64,000 bases of DNA. It comes from Vibrio sp. HDW18 (GTDB taxonomy: Bacteria > Pseudomonadota > Gammaproteobacteria > Enterobacterales > Vibrionaceae). Of the stretch, positions 18,471 to 30,155 are shown in pieces. Under the pieces are notes generated by a model. The model had not been told where the DNA came from. It saw only the letters and a program-made list of their open reading frames with translations, and ran no database searches. Where the stretch lies: assembly GCF_011306175.1 (NCBI RefSeq), contig NZ_CP049913.1, forward strand, positions 682,001 to 746,000, in the 5' to 3' direction. How positions within the stretch are numbered: position 1 is the first letter of the stretch; every line of letters begins with the position of its first letter. The position numbers and the translations under genes are program-made.

Positions 18471-18530
18471 GCCAGCATCTTCAAGTTGATTCGGTATATA
18501 TAATTAAGAATATCAACAGTATGTGATTAA

Positions 18531-18569
18531 CAATGAAAAATGACGATTGAAACTCTGCTTCAATCGTCA
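18531..18569 (-). terminator. Intrinsic terminator after truB
   Basis: An 11-bp perfect stem (tgacgattgaa / ttcaatcgtca) with a 7-nt loop, then five T on the minus strand. It would end the rimP-nusA-infB-rbfA-truB operon. Confidence 0.85.
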
Positions 18570-18659
18570 TAAAAATGCTATAAGAACGATTTAGCGTCAG
18601 GTCATGAAAACTAAGTTCAAACAACGACACCCATTTCTATGGCTTTACAGCAAATGAGA

Positions 18660-19598
18660 TTATTCGCCGTACACTACTAAACGTTTAGGGGCAATTCGGC
18701 CATGACCGTCAATTTCACCAATCCCGAGAAACAATTTATGCTCGCCGCCAGTAATCCGCACCATACCTTCGGTTGGTGCGCCAGCGACCTGTACCGCTTG
18801 GCCATGTTGCACCAACGGAATCAGCTCAGCAATCACATTGACTTCCGGTAATGCCTCTACTGCAGTATCCATCGGCAATAACAGCGGATCGAGCACCTCT
18901 GCCACGGTTTTTTCTTCACGCTGAGCTTGCTCAACCCACTCTTGCAGTTGCTCTAAGGTCACCATTCTGGCATACGGATAATTCGCGACCCCGATCCGAC
19001 GTAGCATAGTCACGTGTGCGCCACAGCCGAGCATTTCACCCAGATCATCAACGATAGTGCGGATATAAGTCCCTTTCGAGCAGTGCACTTCCATCTCCAC
19101 TTCATCGCCTTCAAAACAATGCAGCTCAATCTCATACACGGTAATGTTGCGCGCTTCACGCGGCACTTCAATGCCCTGACGAGCATATTCGTACAGTGGA
19201 CGACCTTGATGTTTCAAGGCGGAGAACATCGATGGCACTTGATCCGTCTCGCCACGAAACTTGGCGATACTCGCGAGCAGCGTATCCCGCTCGACATTAA
19301 CCGGGCGAGTTTGCACCACTTGACCATCAGAATCTGAAGTGTCGGTACGTTCGCCCAATTTTGCGATTACCCGATAACGCTTATCGGAATCGAGCAGAAA
19401 TTGCGAAAACTTAGTCGCTTCACCAAGGCAAATCGGCAGCATGCCGGTTGCTAATGGATCGAGCGCACCAGTATGGCCGGCTTTTTCTGCCCCATAGAGA
19501 CGTTTAACTTTTTGCAAAGCGTCGTTAGAAGAGATCCCAGTCGGCTTGTCCAACAAGATCACCCCGTGAACAATCCGACCTTTACGTCGACGAGCCAT
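18660..19598 (-). CDS. truB: tRNA pseudouridine-55 synthase TruB
   Basis: Makes pseudouridine 55 in the T loop of tRNAs. 312 aa. Seen: [40 protein letters not shown] (motif II with the catalytic Asp in LDPLATG), the RYR strand and [20 protein letters not shown], then a PUA-like C-terminal region. The start overlaps the rbfA stop by one base. It is the last gene of the nusA operon here because a terminator and an IS separate it from rpsO. Confidence 0.97.
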   Translation of the reverse strand: MARRRKGRIVHGVILLDKPTGISSNDALQKVKRLYGAEKAGHTGALDPLATGMLPICLGEATKFSQFLLDSDKRYRVIAKLGERTDTSDSDGQVVQTRPVNVERDTLLASIAKFRGETDQVPSMFSALKHQGRPLYEYARQGIEVPREARNITVYEIELHCFEGDEVEMEVHCSKGTYIRTIVDDLGEMLGCGAHVTMLRRIGVANYPYARMVTLEQLQEWVEQAQREEKTVAEVLDPLLLPMDTAVEALPEVNVIAELIPLVQHGQAVQVAGAPTEGMVRITGGEHKLFLGIGEIDGHGRIAPKRLVVYGE

Positions 19599-20008
19599 TA
19601 CGCTTCGTCCTCATCACGACCCGCTTCGTGCATACGACGCTTGTCAGTATTAACGACTTCAGTTACAAGGTTCGACATGCGCATACCTTCCACCAAAGTG
19701 TTGTCGTAATAGAAACGAATTTCTGGCGTTAAGCGGAGACGGATCTGCTTACCAAGGAGCATACGTACTGCAACTTCATGCTCACGCAGCGCGGCTAGGC
19801 AAGATTCTGGCGTCTGCTCACCGATGCACAGGAAAGTCACAAACACTTTGGCATAAGCCAAATCACGTGACACTTCCACATCAGAAATGGTGACCATACC
19901 GAGACGAGAATCGCGCACTTCACGTTGCAGGATCATCGCCAGTTCTTTTTGTAATTGCTGTGCCACACGCTGAGTGCGGCTAAATTCTTTCGGCATATCT
20001 ATTCTCAC
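19598..20008 (-). CDS. rbfA: Ribosome-binding factor A
   Basis: 136-aa KH-like 30S assembly and cold-adaptation factor that binds the 16S rRNA near helix 1. Seen: the N-terminal [38 protein letters not shown] and [19 protein letters not shown], all diagnostic. One-base overlap with truB. It lies 89 nt after infB, with a strong hairpin in that gap. Confidence 0.97.
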   Translation of the reverse strand: MRIDMPKEFSRTQRVAQQLQKELAMILQREVRDSRLGMVTISDVEVSRDLAYAKVFVTFLCIGEQTPESCLAALREHEVAVRMLLGKQIRLRLTPEIRFYYDNTLVEGMRMSNLVTEVVNTDKRRMHEAGRDEDEA

Positions 20009-20019
20009 TAATAGAAAGA

Positions 20020-20049
20020 ATGGGGGGATGGTTTTGACCAGCCCCCCAT
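20020..20049 (-). other. Strong hairpin in the infB-rbfA spacer
   Basis: The stem atgggggg / ccccccat extends, past one mismatch, into tggt / acca around a 4-nt loop. No T tract follows, so it is more likely an RNA processing or stability element than a terminator. Confidence 0.55.
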
Positions 20050-20097
20050 GGTGTATTCAACAACCTACCTTGGTTTGATTAATGCAACCGTGGTTGA

Positions 20098-22794
20098 TTA
20101 GTCAATGGTACGTTTGATTTCGATAGTCTCAAAGACTTCGATTTGGTCACCCACGCGAACATCATTATAGTTCTTAACGCCGATACCACACTCGTAACCA
20201 TTCTTAACTTCTGCCACGTCATCTTTGAAGCGACGCAGAGATTCCAGTTCACCTTCGTAAATCACCACGTTATCACGTAGGACGCGGATCGGCGCATTAC
20301 GTTTGATGACACCTTCGGTGACCATACAACCAGCAATCGCACCCAGTTTCGGTGATTTAAATACGTCACGAACTTCAGCCAGACCAATGATTTCTTGTTT
20401 GAACTCAGGAGCAAGCATGCCGCTCATCGCCTGTTTCACTTCATCGATCAATTGGTAAATGATTGAATAGTAACGTAGATCGATATTTTCAGTGTCAAGG
20501 GTACGACGCGCTGAAGCATCTGCACGTACGTTAAAGCCGACCACGATTGCGTTTGAAGCTGCCGCTAATACCGCGTCGGTTTCAGTGATACCACCAACAC
20601 CAGAGCCAACGATGTTCACTTTCACTTCTTCAGTCGAGAGTCTGCGCAGCGAATCCGAAATTGCTTCTACTGAACCTTGTACGTCCGCTTTCAGAACGAT
20701 GTTCAATTCAGCGACATCACCTGCGGTCATGTTGGAGAACATGTTCTCCAGCTTCGATTTCTGCTGACGAGCCAGTTTCACTTCACGGAACTTACCGGCA
20801 CGGTAGTTAGCCACTTCACGTGCTTTACGCTCATCACGTACCACTGTCGCTTCATCACCAGCAGCTGGCACACCAGACAGGCCAAGGATCTCCACTGGGA
20901 TTGATGGGCCAGCTTTTTCAACTTCATTGCCCACTTCATCACGCATTGCACGCACACGGCCATACTCTTGACCACACAGAACAATGTCACCCTTATGCAG
21001 AGTACCAGACTGAACCAGAACGGTCGCCACTGGACCACGGCCCTTATCAAGGCGTGATTCAATCACCACACCCGATGCCATGCCTTGCTCAACCGCTTTC
21101 AGTTCCAAAACTTCAGCTTGTAGCAGGATAGCTTCAAGTAGGCCTTCAATGTTGGTACCTTGTTTGGCTGAGATGTGGACGAACATGTTATCGCCGCCCC
21201 ACTCTTCAGGCATAACATTGTACTGCGCCAGTTCGGTTTTTACGTTATCTGGGTTCGCCGCTTCTTTATCGATCTTGTTCACTGCAACAATCAGCGGTAC
21301 ACCCGCCGCTTTCGCGTGTTGGATCGCTTCAACCGTCTGCGGCATTACACCATCGTCTGCCGCAACCACTAGCACAACGATATCCGTCGCTTTCGCACCA
21401 CGTGCACGCATGGCGGTAAACGCAGCGTGTCCAGGAGTGTCGAGGAAGGTGATCATGCCATTCGGGGTTTCTACGTGGTAAGCACCGATGTGCTGGGTAA
21501 TACCACCCGCTTCACCAGAGGCCACGTGGGTACGACGAATGTAGTCCAGAGTTGACGTTTTACCGTGGTCAACGTGACCCATGATGGTCACCACCGGTGC
21601 ACGAGAAACTTCTTCAAATTTGTCGTCACGATCCAAAAGAACCGCTTCTTCTAATTCGTTTTCTTTACGAATCACAACCTTGTGACCCATTTCTTCAGCA
21701 ACCAGTTGTGCAGTTTCCTGATCGATCACTTGGTTAATGGTCGCCATGGCGCCCATCTTCATCATGATTTTAATCACTTCAGTGGCTTTTACTGACATTT
21801 TTTGTGCCAGTTCAGAAACGATGATGGTTTCGCCAACCACAACATCTGCTTTAGCAACTACAGCCGTTTTATCAAAACCGTGCTGCATAGACATTGGTTT
21901 ATGGATGCGGCCTTTACGACCCGCTTTGCCACCACGAGGACGAGAATCACGTTCTTGGTTATCGTCACGCGAAGACATTTTTCTCTTGTTCGCTTTTGTC
22001 GAACGACGACTAGCACCTTCTTCGTGAAGGTCTGCCGCATCTTCCGCTTCGCGAGCATATTGCGAAGTGGTTACATGGTAATCGGTATTTTCTTGCATAT
22101 CACCTACAGTCTCTTTTTCAGCAGACCAGCGCTCACCATTCTTTTCAGCCAATTCGCGTACTTTTTCAAGTTGACGGAGACTTTCCTCTTCGGCCTTACG
22201 TCTTGCTTCTTCTTCCTGGCGGCGTTTTAGCGCCTCGGCTTCTTTGCGCGCTGCTTCTTGCTTCAATTTATCTTGGTCAGAACGTGGTTGTGCGGTAGCT
22301 TGCGATTCACGCTTCGCTTTTTCTTCAGCAACACGTTTGGCCTCAGCTTCGCGCTTAACGGCTTCTTCTGCATCACGTTTGGCTTTTTCTGCTGCCGCGC
22401 GTTGTGCAGCTTCTTCCGCTTCACGGATAGCTTGCTCTTCCGCGACACGCATTGCGGCTTCTTCCGCTTCACGAGCCGCATCATCTTCAATAGAACTGCG
22501 CTTAACATAGGTACGTTTCTTGCGCACTTCGATCTGAACATCCTTACTTTTACCGCCACCTGCGCTTACGCTTAGTGTGCTGCGGGTTTTACGCTGCAGT
22601 GTCAAACGCGTTGGCTCACTGCCGGTCGCATCGCCGTGCTCTTTACGTAAATGAGTCAGCAACTTCTGCTTCTCATCTTCCGAGATACGATCGGCAACGG
22701 CTTTGTTCATTCCTGCATCAGCAAGTTGCTCTAATAAGCGGTCTACTGGTGTACCAATTTCTTCACTCAGTGCTTTAACGGTAATTTGTGTCAT
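20098..22794 (-). CDS. infB: Translation initiation factor IF-2
   Basis: GTPase that places fMet-tRNA on the 30S P site. 898 aa. It begins with the IF2N domain ([20 protein letters not shown]), followed by a long Glu/Lys/Arg/Ala-rich coiled segment (about 90-230, [18 protein letters not shown] repeats) and basic linkers. A second IF2N lies at about 310-360. Then come the G domain with [17 protein letters not shown] and NKID, and the C-terminal beta-barrel and fMet-tRNA domains. Downstream of nusA by 23 nt. Internal starts giving shorter IF2 forms, as in E. coli, are possible but not shown. Confidence 0.98.
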   Translation of the reverse strand: MTQITVKALSEEIGTPVDRLLEQLADAGMNKAVADRISEDEKQKLLTHLRKEHGDATGSEPTRLTLQRKTRSTLSVSAGGGKSKDVQIEVRKKRTYVKRSSIEDDAAREAEEAAMRVAEEQAIREAEEAAQRAAAEKAKRDAEEAVKREAEAKRVAEEKAKRESQATAQPRSDQDKLKQEAARKEAEALKRRQEEEARRKAEEESLRQLEKVRELAEKNGERWSAEKETVGDMQENTDYHVTTSQYAREAEDAADLHEEGASRRSTKANKRKMSSRDDNQERDSRPRGGKAGRKGRIHKPMSMQHGFDKTAVVAKADVVVGETIIVSELAQKMSVKATEVIKIMMKMGAMATINQVIDQETAQLVAEEMGHKVVIRKENELEEAVLLDRDDKFEEVSRAPVVTIMGHVDHGKTSTLDYIRRTHVASGEAGGITQHIGAYHVETPNGMITFLDTPGHAAFTAMRARGAKATDIVVLVVAADDGVMPQTVEAIQHAKAAGVPLIVAVNKIDKEAANPDNVKTELAQYNVMPEEWGGDNMFVHISAKQGTNIEGLLEAILLQAEVLELKAVEQGMASGVVIESRLDKGRGPVATVLVQSGTLHKGDIVLCGQEYGRVRAMRDEVGNEVEKAGPSIPVEILGLSGVPAAGDEATVVRDERKAREVANYRAGKFREVKLARQQKSKLENMFSNMTAGDVAELNIVLKADVQGSVEAISDSLRRLSTEEVKVNIVGSGVGGITETDAVLAAASNAIVVGFNVRADASARRTLDTENIDLRYYSIIYQLIDEVKQAMSGMLAPEFKQEIIGLAEVRDVFKSPKLGAIAGCMVTEGVIKRNAPIRVLRDNVVIYEGELESLRRFKDDVAEVKNGYECGIGVKNYNDVRVGDQIEVFETIEIKRTID

Positions 22795-22817
22795 GCCGCT
22801 TCCTCCCCTTGCTGAAA

Positions 22818-24305
22818 TTATGCGTCTTCACCGAACCAACAAATGTTACGAGCCGCCATAATCAGCTCACCCGCACGTTGCTCAGTTAGACCTTCAATAC
22901 CTTCTAAATCATCCACACCTTGGTCAGCGAGATCTTCTAGTGTCGCAACACCTTTCGCTGCCAGTTTGAATGCCATTTCGCGCTCAAGTCCTGCTAGTGC
23001 TAGCAAATCTTCTGCTGGCTCAAGACCTTCGAACGATTCTTCTTGCGCAAGCGCAAGCGTGGTTAGCGCTTGTTTAGCGCGGCTACGTAACTCTTCAGCC
23101 AAATCTTCATCTAAGCCATCAACATCTAACAGCTCATTCATTGGTACGTAAGCCACTTCTTCTAGGGTTGAGAAACCCTCTTCAACCAATAGCTCAGCAA
23201 AATCTTGCTCGATATCGAGATACTTCATGAAGTTTTCGATCGATGCCATTGACTCTTCTTGGTGTTTCTTCTGCAGATCGGCAACCGTCATCACGTTCAG
23301 TTCCCAACCGGTCAGTTGTGAAGCAAGACGAACGTTTTGTCCGTTACGACCAATCGCTTGTGCAAGATTATCGGCTTCCACCGCGATATCCATTGAATGG
23401 GTATCTTCATCCATAATGATTGAAGCTACATCCGCAGGTGCCATCGCATTAATGACAAATTGCGCAGGGTTATCGTCCCACAACACAATATCAATACGCT
23501 CACCGCCGAGTTCACCAGAAACCGCTTGTACACGCGCACCACGCATACCAACGCAAGCACCCACTGGGTCAATACGTTTATCATTGCTTTTCACTGCAAT
23601 TTTGGCACGCGAACCAGGATCACGCGCAGCCGCTTTCAGCTCAATCAGCTCTTCACCGATTTCAGGCACTTCAACGCGGAACAACTCGGTCAACATTTCA
23701 GGCTTAGAACGAGTAATAAACAGTTGGAAACCACGCGCTTCTGGAGCCACTTTAAACAGCAAACCACGCACGCGGTCACCAGCGCGGAAGTTTTCACGCG
23801 GCAGTTGGTCTTCACGCAGGATCACGGCTTCAGCATTGTTACCAAGATCCAAGATCACCGTTTCACGGTTCACTTTTTTCACAACACCGGTAACCAACTC
23901 ACCTTCATTATCAATGAATTGCTCAACAATCTGTGCTCGCTCAGCTTCACGTACTTTTTGTACGATCACTTGTTTAGCGGTTTGAGTGGTAATACGATCG
24001 AAGGTTACTGATTGAATTTCATCTTCAATGTAATCACCCAATTGTACCGATTCATCATCATAGCTTGCCGCGTCAAATGAGATCTCTTTGGTTGGGTTCT
24101 CAACGTTTTCGACTACTAACCAACGGCGGAAAGTTTCGAAGGCACCCGTTTTACGATCGATAGCAACACGTACATCGACCTCAATTTCATACTTCTTTTT
24201 AGTTGAAGTCGCTAACGCAGTTTCTAGCGCTTCAAAAATACGCTCACGAGGTACCGCTTTCTCGTTAGAAACCGCCTCAACTACCGCTAAAATTTCTTTA
24301 CTCAT
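22818..24305 (-). CDS. nusA: Transcription termination/antitermination factor NusA
   Basis: RNA polymerase elongation factor with roles in pausing, intrinsic termination and antitermination. 495 aa. Order: the N-terminal polymerase-binding domain ([20 protein letters not shown]), S1 ([20 protein letters not shown]), KH1/KH2 ([33 protein letters not shown]) and two acidic AR repeats ([40 protein letters not shown]). Between rimP and infB in the conserved operon. Two terminator hairpins precede the operon downstream of tRNA-fMet, where NusA could act on its own expression (inference). Confidence 0.98.
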   Translation of the reverse strand: MSKEILAVVEAVSNEKAVPRERIFEALETALATSTKKKYEIEVDVRVAIDRKTGAFETFRRWLVVENVENPTKEISFDAASYDDESVQLGDYIEDEIQSVTFDRITTQTAKQVIVQKVREAERAQIVEQFIDNEGELVTGVVKKVNRETVILDLGNNAEAVILREDQLPRENFRAGDRVRGLLFKVAPEARGFQLFITRSKPEMLTELFRVEVPEIGEELIELKAAARDPGSRAKIAVKSNDKRIDPVGACVGMRGARVQAVSGELGGERIDIVLWDDNPAQFVINAMAPADVASIIMDEDTHSMDIAVEADNLAQAIGRNGQNVRLASQLTGWELNVMTVADLQKKHQEESMASIENFMKYLDIEQDFAELLVEEGFSTLEEVAYVPMNELLDVDGLDEDLAEELRSRAKQALTTLALAQEESFEGLEPAEDLLALAGLEREMAFKLAAKGVATLEDLADQGVDDLEGIEGLTEQRAGELIMAARNICWFGEDA

Positions 24306-24323
24306 TGTTCTAGCCTCAAAGAC

Positions 24324-24779
24324 TTAAAATTTAGGGATCAGGTTAGCTTTTGAAATGTTGCTTAGAGCAAACTCTTCCGCTTGCCCATCAACCAGCACAG
24401 AAACAGTCTCTCCATCAATTGATTGGATAACACCTTTCCACTTGCGACGGTTGCCAACAGCCATCTTCAAAACGATGCTGACCTCGTGACCAATAAACTG
24501 CTCATAATGTGCTGCTTTAAAGAGTGGTCTTTCCAGACCCGGTGAAGAGACTTCGAGGTAGTAAACGACCGAAATCGGATCTTCAACATCCAAAACGGCA
24601 CTCACCTGGTGACTCACTGCCGCACAGTCATCCACGTTGATACCGTTGGCATGATCGATAAAAAGACGCAGTGTGGAGTGTTCTCCCGCACGTACGAACT
24701 CTAATCCGACCAACTCATAACCAGCAGCAACTACCGGAGCTTCAAGCATTTCAGTAAGTTGTCTTTCTAAACCCGTCAT
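24324..24779 (-). CDS. rimP: Ribosome maturation factor RimP
   Basis: 151-aa 30S assembly factor with an N-terminal alpha/beta domain ([20 protein letters not shown], then [20 protein letters not shown]) and a C-terminal Sm-like barrel ([20 protein letters not shown]; the G-V-I-Q-S-I-D-G-E strand). First protein gene of rimP-nusA-infB-rbfA-truB. A compact terminator hairpin lies only 19-38 nt before its ATG, so operon expression requires read-through of it or a promoter hidden inside the leader. Confidence 0.95.
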   Translation of the reverse strand: MTGLERQLTEMLEAPVVAAGYELVGLEFVRAGEHSTLRLFIDHANGINVDDCAAVSHQVSAVLDVEDPISVVYYLEVSSPGLERPLFKAAHYEQFIGHEVSIVLKMAVGNRRKWKGVIQSIDGETVSVLVDGQAEEFALSNISKANLIPKF

Positions 24780-24797
24780 CTAAACCACTCCAGAAAC

Positions 24798-24817
24798 AAA
24801 AAAAGGGCTGAGAGCCC
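24798..24817 (-). terminator. Leader terminator/attenuator before rimP
   Basis: The stem gggct-ctc-agccc on the minus strand, followed by seven T, ending 19 nt before the rimP start. It is the second of two in series after tRNA-fMet. Confidence 0.7.
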
Positions 24818-24871
24818 AATTTAAATTCCAAGCAAACATCCAAATCTTCCCGAAAAGGAAATTCAGATAAT

Positions 24872-24900
24872 AAAAAACCCCGATTAAGTCGGGGTTTTTT
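24872..24900 (-). terminator. Intrinsic terminator after tRNA-fMet
   Basis: A symmetrical hairpin (aaaaaaccccga / tcggggtttttt, 5-nt loop). It ends the secG/tRNA-Leu/tRNA-fMet unit. Confidence 0.88.
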
Positions 24901-24986
24901 ATTGCTGGACCCTGATAAATTGAGAATCGCTTCTCAACTGCAGTGAGGTTAACACTGCCAAACTTGTCTCTCTAGCTAAAGAGAGA

Positions 24987-25063
<77 letters not shown>

Positions 25064-25116
25064 TCCGACTTGCGAGCATTATACGCTCAACAAGGTGATT
25101 TACAAGTTTGTAAATA

Positions 25117-25200
25117 TGGTGCCGAGAGAGGGACTCGAACCCTCACACCTAAGGCGCTAGCACCTCATGCTAGTGTGTCTACCAATTTCACCATCTCGGC
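25117..25200 (-). tRNA. tRNA-Leu (GAG)
   Basis: 84 nt with CCA encoded, beginning gccgagatggtgaaattggt and ending ctctctcggcacca. It has the long variable arm of class II tRNAs. The anticodon loop atgaggt gives GAG (reads CUC/CUU). It sits 29 nt after secG and 53 nt before tRNA-fMet, the position of leuU in E. coli. Confidence 0.96.
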
Positions 25201-25229
25201 ATATCTTGCGCTATCGTGTTACTGACAGC

Positions 25230-25574
25230 TTAGTGAGGAATTTCGTCACTGCTCTTGGCAGGCGCTTCACTCACTGTATCACTAGTTTGTTGAATCACTT
25301 GACCTTGTGACGGGTCAACCCATTGTGATTCAGTTTTATGCGTAGACATATTACCCAGCACCAAACTAATAACAAAGAATACTGTTGCAAAAATTGCAGT
25401 CATTCGGGTTAGGAAGTTACCTGAGCCACCAGCACCAAACACAGTGTTTGACGCGCCGGCACCGAATGAGGCTCCCATATCTGCGCCTTTACCTTGCTGA
25501 ATCAACACTAGGCCAATAATAGCAACCGCTGCCAACAGGTAAATCACAAGTAGAACTGTAAACATTACTTCCAC
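25230..25574 (-). CDS. secG: Preprotein translocase subunit SecG
   Basis: 114-aa inner-membrane subunit of SecYEG. Seen: the first TM (VLLVIYLLAAVAIIGLVLIQ), the conserved QQGKGADMGASFGAGAS loop and a second TM (MTAIFATVFFVISLVLG), then a polar tail. Start codon ATG 25574 gives MEVMFTVLLV; the ATG three codons on is an alternative. The upstream 247-nt spacer to glmM contains the glmM terminator. Followed by tRNA-Leu on the same strand. Confidence 0.95.
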   Translation of the reverse strand: MEVMFTVLLVIYLLAAVAIIGLVLIQQGKGADMGASFGAGASNTVFGAGGSGNFLTRMTAIFATVFFVISLVLGNMSTHKTESQWVDPSQGQVIQQTSDTVSEAPAKSSDEIPH

Positions 25575-25727
25575 CTATGTTCATATTTGTTGAGCTAGCG
25601 CCATTCTTATCATTGACGATTCGAACAAAGCCAGCGACCTTTCTCTCCGAAAGCGGACGCAATACTACCCAATGGTTCTGGAGCTGACAAGCGGAATTTT
25701 CTAAAAAAATCACTTTTCGCTTTGATC

Positions 25728-25762
25728 GCTTAAAAAACTCGCACAAGCGCGATTTTTTAAGC
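25728..25762 (-). terminator. Intrinsic terminator after glmM
   Basis: A long imperfect hairpin (gcttaaaaaatcgc / gcgagttttttaagc) ending in a T-rich arm on the minus strand, in the glmM-secG spacer. Confidence 0.75.
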
Positions 25763-25821
25763 ATTCAGATAATTCCTAGCGCAAAATCAATCGGCTAGGA
25801 ATCATCACCAACCCATCCTGC

Positions 25822-27162
25822 TTAGCAGTTATCCTTGACCGCTTGGGCAATTTTCAGAGCAGATTGTTGCACCAACTCGGCATCTTCACCTTCTACCATC
25901 ACGCGCAGTAGCGGCTCTGTGCCCGATTTACGCAGTAACACTCGCCCTTTCGAACCGAGTTCCGCTTCAACTTGCGCAACCACCGCTTTAACGGCAGAGG
26001 TTTGCAGCGGGTTATTGTCACCAGCAAAACGAACATTTTCCAGCACTTGTGGATAAAGTGTCATACCTTTGGCGAGATCATGCAGGGTCATTTCGCTGCC
26101 GACGACTGAAGCGAGCACTTGCAACCCAGCCACAATTGCATCTCCAGTGGTGACTTTATCCAGTAAAATCACATGACCTGAATTTTCTGCGCCAATTTTC
26201 CAGCCTTTTTCGAGCAGTTTTTCCATCACGTAGCGATCACCGACCGCAGCACGCACAAACGGAATACCGAGCTGTTTTAAGCCATTTTCCATCCCAAGGT
26301 TGGTCATTAGGGTTCCGACCACGCCACCTTTGAGTTCACCACGGCGCAATGCATCGCGCGCAATGATGTAGGCAATTTGGTCACCATCGACTTTATTACC
26401 CAGATGGTCAACCATAATGATGCGATCTCCATCCCCATCAAAGGCAAGGCCAAGATCCGCTTGCTCTGCGACCACCCGTTGTTGCAAAGCACGCACATCA
26501 GTGGCACCGACTTGATCATTGATATTTAATCCATTCGGCTCAACACCAATCGCAATCACCTCGGCACCCAGCTCGCGAAACACATTCGGTGCAATGTGGT
26601 AAGTGGCACCATGCGCGCAATCAACCACCACTTTCAATCCCGATAAACTGAGCTGAGAAGGAAAGGTGCTTTTACAAAATTCGATATAGCGTCCCGCGGC
26701 ATCCACCATGCGAGTCGCTTTGCCCAACTCAGCCGATTCAACACATTCGATCTGTTTATCCATTTCAGCTTCAATTGCTAACTCAATCTCATCCGGCAGC
26801 TTGGTGCCTTGATAAGAGAAGAATTTAATCCCATTGTCATAATAAGGATTATGCGATGCCGAAATGACGATCCCCGCTTCAGCGCGGAAAGTTTGAGTCA
26901 GATACGCGACCGCAGGGGTCGGCATTGGTCCGGTAAAGGTGGCTTTTAACCCCGCCGCCGCCAGTCCCGCTTCCAAGGCCGACTCCAGCATATAGCCAGA
27001 AATCCGCGTATCTTTACCTATGATGACTTTTTTGGTGCCTTGTTTTGCCAAAACACGTCCAGCCGCCCAGCCAAGCTTAAGTACAAAATCAGGTGTAATC
27101 GGGTACTGGCCAACTTTACCACGCACCCCATCAGTGCCAAAATAACGTCTTTTATCAGACAT
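25822..27162 (-). CDS. glmM: Phosphoglucosamine mutase GlmM
   Basis: Converts glucosamine-6-P to glucosamine-1-P for UDP-GlcNAc, peptidoglycan and LPS synthesis. 446 aa. Seen: [14 protein letters not shown], the phosphoserine loop [17 protein letters not shown], the Mg-binding loop [12 protein letters not shown], the sugar loop GAENSGHVI and the phosphate-binding [12 protein letters not shown]. Follows folP by 25 nt, in the ftsH-folP-glmM order. A related but distinct mutase lies in the chitin operon at 59686. Confidence 0.97.
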   Translation of the reverse strand: MSDKRRYFGTDGVRGKVGQYPITPDFVLKLGWAAGRVLAKQGTKKVIIGKDTRISGYMLESALEAGLAAAGLKATFTGPMPTPAVAYLTQTFRAEAGIVISASHNPYYDNGIKFFSYQGTKLPDEIELAIEAEMDKQIECVESAELGKATRMVDAAGRYIEFCKSTFPSQLSLSGLKVVVDCAHGATYHIAPNVFRELGAEVIAIGVEPNGLNINDQVGATDVRALQQRVVAEQADLGLAFDGDGDRIIMVDHLGNKVDGDQIAYIIARDALRRGELKGGVVGTLMTNLGMENGLKQLGIPFVRAAVGDRYVMEKLLEKGWKIGAENSGHVILLDKVTTGDAIVAGLQVLASVVGSEMTLHDLAKGMTLYPQVLENVRFAGDNNPLQTSAVKAVVAQVEAELGSKGRVLLRKSGTEPLLRVMVEGEDAELVQQSALKIAQAVKDNC

Positions 27163-27187
27163 TTGCGTTCCCTTTAATTTATTATTT

Positions 27188-28021
27188 TTACTGATTGCTG
27201 TGCATCATCTGCACCATTTTCAGTGCGTCAATTGTTGCTTCAACATCATGTACCCGAATGATTTGCGCCCCTTTCTGTGCGGCAAGTGTCGCACACGCAA
27301 CGCTCCCTGCGACACACTCTGCAGGTTGCTTATTCAGCGTTTTAAAGATCATTGACTTACGGGACATTCCCGCCAAAAGCGGCAATCCGAAACGATGAAA
27401 CTGCTCTAGGTGAGCGAGCAAATGATAATTGTGTTGGATCGATTTTCCAAAGCCAAAACCGGGATCTAAGATAATATTCTCACGCTTAATACCACTCGCT
27501 TCACAGATAGCAATCCGCTCAGCCAGAAATTGACTAACCTCTTCAATCAAATCGTGATAATGCGGATCCTGTTGCATGGTGCGCGGCTGGCCTTGCATGT
27601 GCATAATGCACACCGGCACTTGTGCTTGCGCCACAACTTCTAACGCCTGCGGCTCCTGTAAGGCACGGATATCATTAATCAGATCCGCCCCTGCAGCAAT
27701 AGCTTGGCGCATAACTTCAGCTTTACTGGTATCAATCGAGATCCACACTTGTGAGTCTCGCGCACGGATCGCTTGCACCAACGGGATCACGCGCTGCAAT
27801 TCATCAGCTAAGGTGACTTCTGGCGCACCAGGGCGAGTCGACTCACCGCCAATATCAATGATCGCCGCCCCCGCGTTGATCATCTGCTGTGCGCGAGTCA
27901 GCGCGAGGTCGAGATCCACATAACATCCGCCGTCAGAAAAAGAGTCTGGCGTGGTATTTAAAATCCCCATCACGACTGGAGAGTGCAGATCAAGCTGCTT
28001 ATTGGCATAGCTAATTTTCAT
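27188..28021 (-). CDS. folP: Dihydropteroate synthase
   Basis: TIM-barrel enzyme of folate synthesis, the sulfonamide target. 277 aa. Seen: [15 protein letters not shown] (pterin-binding loop 1), [58 protein letters not shown] and the C-terminal IRVHDV. No acquired-type (sul) features. Between ftsH and glmM; a hairpin in the 69-nt ftsH-folP gap may dampen read-through. Confidence 0.97.
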   Translation of the reverse strand: MKISYANKQLDLHSPVVMGILNTTPDSFSDGGCYVDLDLALTRAQQMINAGAAIIDIGGESTRPGAPEVTLADELQRVIPLVQAIRARDSQVWISIDTSKAEVMRQAIAAGADLINDIRALQEPQALEVVAQAQVPVCIMHMQGQPRTMQQDPHYHDLIEEVSQFLAERIAICEASGIKRENIILDPGFGFGKSIQHNYHLLAHLEQFHRFGLPLLAGMSRKSMIFKTLNKQPAECVAGSVACATLAAQKGAQIIRVHDVEATIDALKMVQMMHSNQ

Positions 28022-28050
28022 ATGGATAAATTTCCCTCCCTTGCAAACAC

Positions 28051-28074
28051 AAAACCCCGAACAAGTCGGGGTTT
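28051..28074 (-). terminator. Hairpin terminator between ftsH and folP
   Basis: An 8-bp stem (aaccccga / tcggggtt, 5-nt loop) then ttttgtg on the minus strand. The T tract is short, so a partial terminator is likely. Confidence 0.65.
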
Positions 28075-28090
28075 AGGATTAACAGCGCGT

Positions 28091-30055
28091 TTATTGTGCG
28101 TCTTTGTTATCACTCGATGCGCTAGCATCCGGTTGAGGATCGACCGATTCTTCCGCAGCAGCGCTATCTGAATCACTTGCCGCAGCGGGTGCTGCCTTGA
28201 CTTCAGTAGTCGCTTTAGCGTGATCGCCCCAACCAGCAGGTTCACGGATCACCGCTTTACGAGCCATTAAGTCATCAATTTGACCGGCATCGATGGTTTC
28301 ATATTTCATCAACGCATCTTTCATCGCATGCATGATGTCCATGTTATCGCTAATGATTTGACGTGCACGTTCATAGTTGCGGTCGATCAAAATACGAATT
28401 TCATCATCAATCAACTTAGCCGTGTCATCCGACATATGTTTAGTCTGAGTCACGCTACGACCAAGGAACACTTCACCTTCATCTTCCGCATAGAGCATCG
28501 GGCCAAGTTTTTCCGAGAAGCCCCACTGGGTCACCATTTTGCGTGCAATTTCAGTGGCACGTTCAATATCATTCGAAGCACCGGTTGACACTTTATCTTT
28601 GCCATAGATCAGCTCTTCAGCAAGACGGCCACCATATAGGCTAGAGATCATCGATTCCAGATGCTGCTTCGACATGCTGACGCGATCTTGCTCCGGCAGA
28701 TACATGGTCACCCCTAGCGCTCGGCCACGTGGAATGATCGACACTTTATACACTGGATCATGTTCTGGTACTAAACGACCAACCACCGCATGACCGGCTT
28801 CATGATAAGCGGTAGACTCTTTGACTTCTTCCGACATCACCATCGAACGGCGCTCGGCACCCATCATGATTTTGTCTTTCGCCAGTTCAAACTCAACCAT
28901 CGACACGTTACGTTTGTCACCGCGAGCGGCAAACAGGGCGGCTTCGTTAACGAGGTTAGCCAAATCTGCACCAGAGAAACCAGGAGTACCACGAGCAATC
29001 AATGCAGGCTGTACATCATCGGCCAAAGGCACTTTACGCATATGCACTTTAAGGATCTGTTCACGGCCACGCACATCCGGCAATCCGACCACCACTTGAC
29101 GGTCGAAACGTCCCGGACGCAATAGAGCAGGGTCAAGTACATCTGGACGGTTGGTAGCTGCAATCACGATGATGCCTTCATTACCTTCGAAACCATCCAT
29201 TTCAACCAGCATTTGGTTGAGGGTTTGTTCACGTTCATCATGACCACCACCAACACCCGCGCCACGTTGACGGCCGACCGCATCGATTTCATCAATAAAG
29301 ATGATACAAGGTGAGGCTTTCTTGGCTTGTTCAAACATGTCACGTACACGCGATGCACCGACACCGACAAACATTTCAACGAAATCAGAGCCGGAAATAG
29401 TAAAGAACGGTACTTTCGCTTCACCGGCAATCGCTTTGGCTAGCAGTGTTTTACCAGTACCGGGAGGCCCCACCATCAGAACCCCTGTTGGAATTTTACC
29501 ACCGAGTTTTTGGAAGCGGCTAGGATCACGCAGGTAATCGACCAGCTCTTTCACATCTTCTTTAGCTTCATCACAGCCAGCCACATCATTAAAGGTGGTT
29601 TTGATCTGCTCTTCACTCATCATGCGTGCTTTACTTTTGCCAAACGACATGGCGCCTTTACCGCCGCCGCCTTGCATTTGACGCATAAAGAAGATCCACA
29701 CCCCAATCAGCAGAATCATCGGGAACCATGAGATAAAGATGGTGCCGAGTAAGCTTTGCTCTTCTGGAGGCGTGCCTTGTACTTTAACGTCTTGATTAAT
29801 CAAGTCATCGAGCAGCTTTTGATCATAAACCGGCATGTAAGTTACATAACGGCTACCACCACCACGACGCACGAAAGTAATTTCACCGTTGTTGAATTGT
29901 GCTTCCTGAATCTGGCCTTGACCCACTTCTTTTACGAAGGTGGTGTAGTCAACCGCTCTGCCACTGTTTTCACTCGGGCCGAAGCTCTGGAATACCGACA
30001 TTAAAACGACCGCAATCACCAGCCACAGAATTAAATTTTTTGCCATGTCACTCAA
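28091..30055 (-). CDS. ftsH: ATP-dependent zinc metalloprotease FtsH
   Basis: Membrane AAA+ protease that degrades SsrA-tagged, membrane and regulatory proteins. 654 aa. Two N-terminal TMs ([18 protein letters not shown] and [19 protein letters not shown]) flank a periplasmic domain. Then come Walker A GPPGTGKT, Walker [11 protein letters not shown], the SRH region [20 protein letters not shown] and the zinc site HEAGHAVVG. The tail after about residue 600 is Ala/Asp/Ser-rich. Downstream of rlmE on the same strand (100-nt gap), as in E. coli rlmE-ftsH. Confidence 0.98.
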   Translation of the reverse strand: MSDMAKNLILWLVIAVVLMSVFQSFGPSENSGRAVDYTTFVKEVGQGQIQEAQFNNGEITFVRRGGGSRYVTYMPVYDQKLLDDLINQDVKVQGTPPEEQSLLGTIFISWFPMILLIGVWIFFMRQMQGGGGKGAMSFGKSKARMMSEEQIKTTFNDVAGCDEAKEDVKELVDYLRDPSRFQKLGGKIPTGVLMVGPPGTGKTLLAKAIAGEAKVPFFTISGSDFVEMFVGVGASRVRDMFEQAKKASPCIIFIDEIDAVGRQRGAGVGGGHDEREQTLNQMLVEMDGFEGNEGIIVIAATNRPDVLDPALLRPGRFDRQVVVGLPDVRGREQILKVHMRKVPLADDVQPALIARGTPGFSGADLANLVNEAALFAARGDKRNVSMVEFELAKDKIMMGAERRSMVMSEEVKESTAYHEAGHAVVGRLVPEHDPVYKVSIIPRGRALGVTMYLPEQDRVSMSKQHLESMISSLYGGRLAEELIYGKDKVSTGASNDIERATEIARKMVTQWGFSEKLGPMLYAEDEGEVFLGRSVTQTKHMSDDTAKLIDDEIRILIDRNYERARQIISDNMDIMHAMKDALMKYETIDAGQIDDLMARKAVIREPAGWGDHAKATTEVKAAPAAASDSDSAAAEESVDPQPDASASSDNKDAQ

Positions 30056-30155
30056 GGTGTAAGCCTCTCGATAACTAATTGTAATTGAAAAATAGGGTAC
30101 TACAGTTTATCACTAGCGGCTATAGACTCTACTTGGACACCCAAGGGTGAAATAG

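Noticed and set aside
23227..23985. Long plus-strand open frame of 252 codons opposite nusA
   Set aside because: It lies entirely antisense to a conserved gene, is Ser/Arg-rich and has no domain; it is a by-product of codon usage on the other strand.
25489..25764. 91-codon minus-strand open frame in the glmM-secG spacer
   Set aside because: It overlaps secG out of frame and runs through the glmM terminator; no similarity or start signal was seen.
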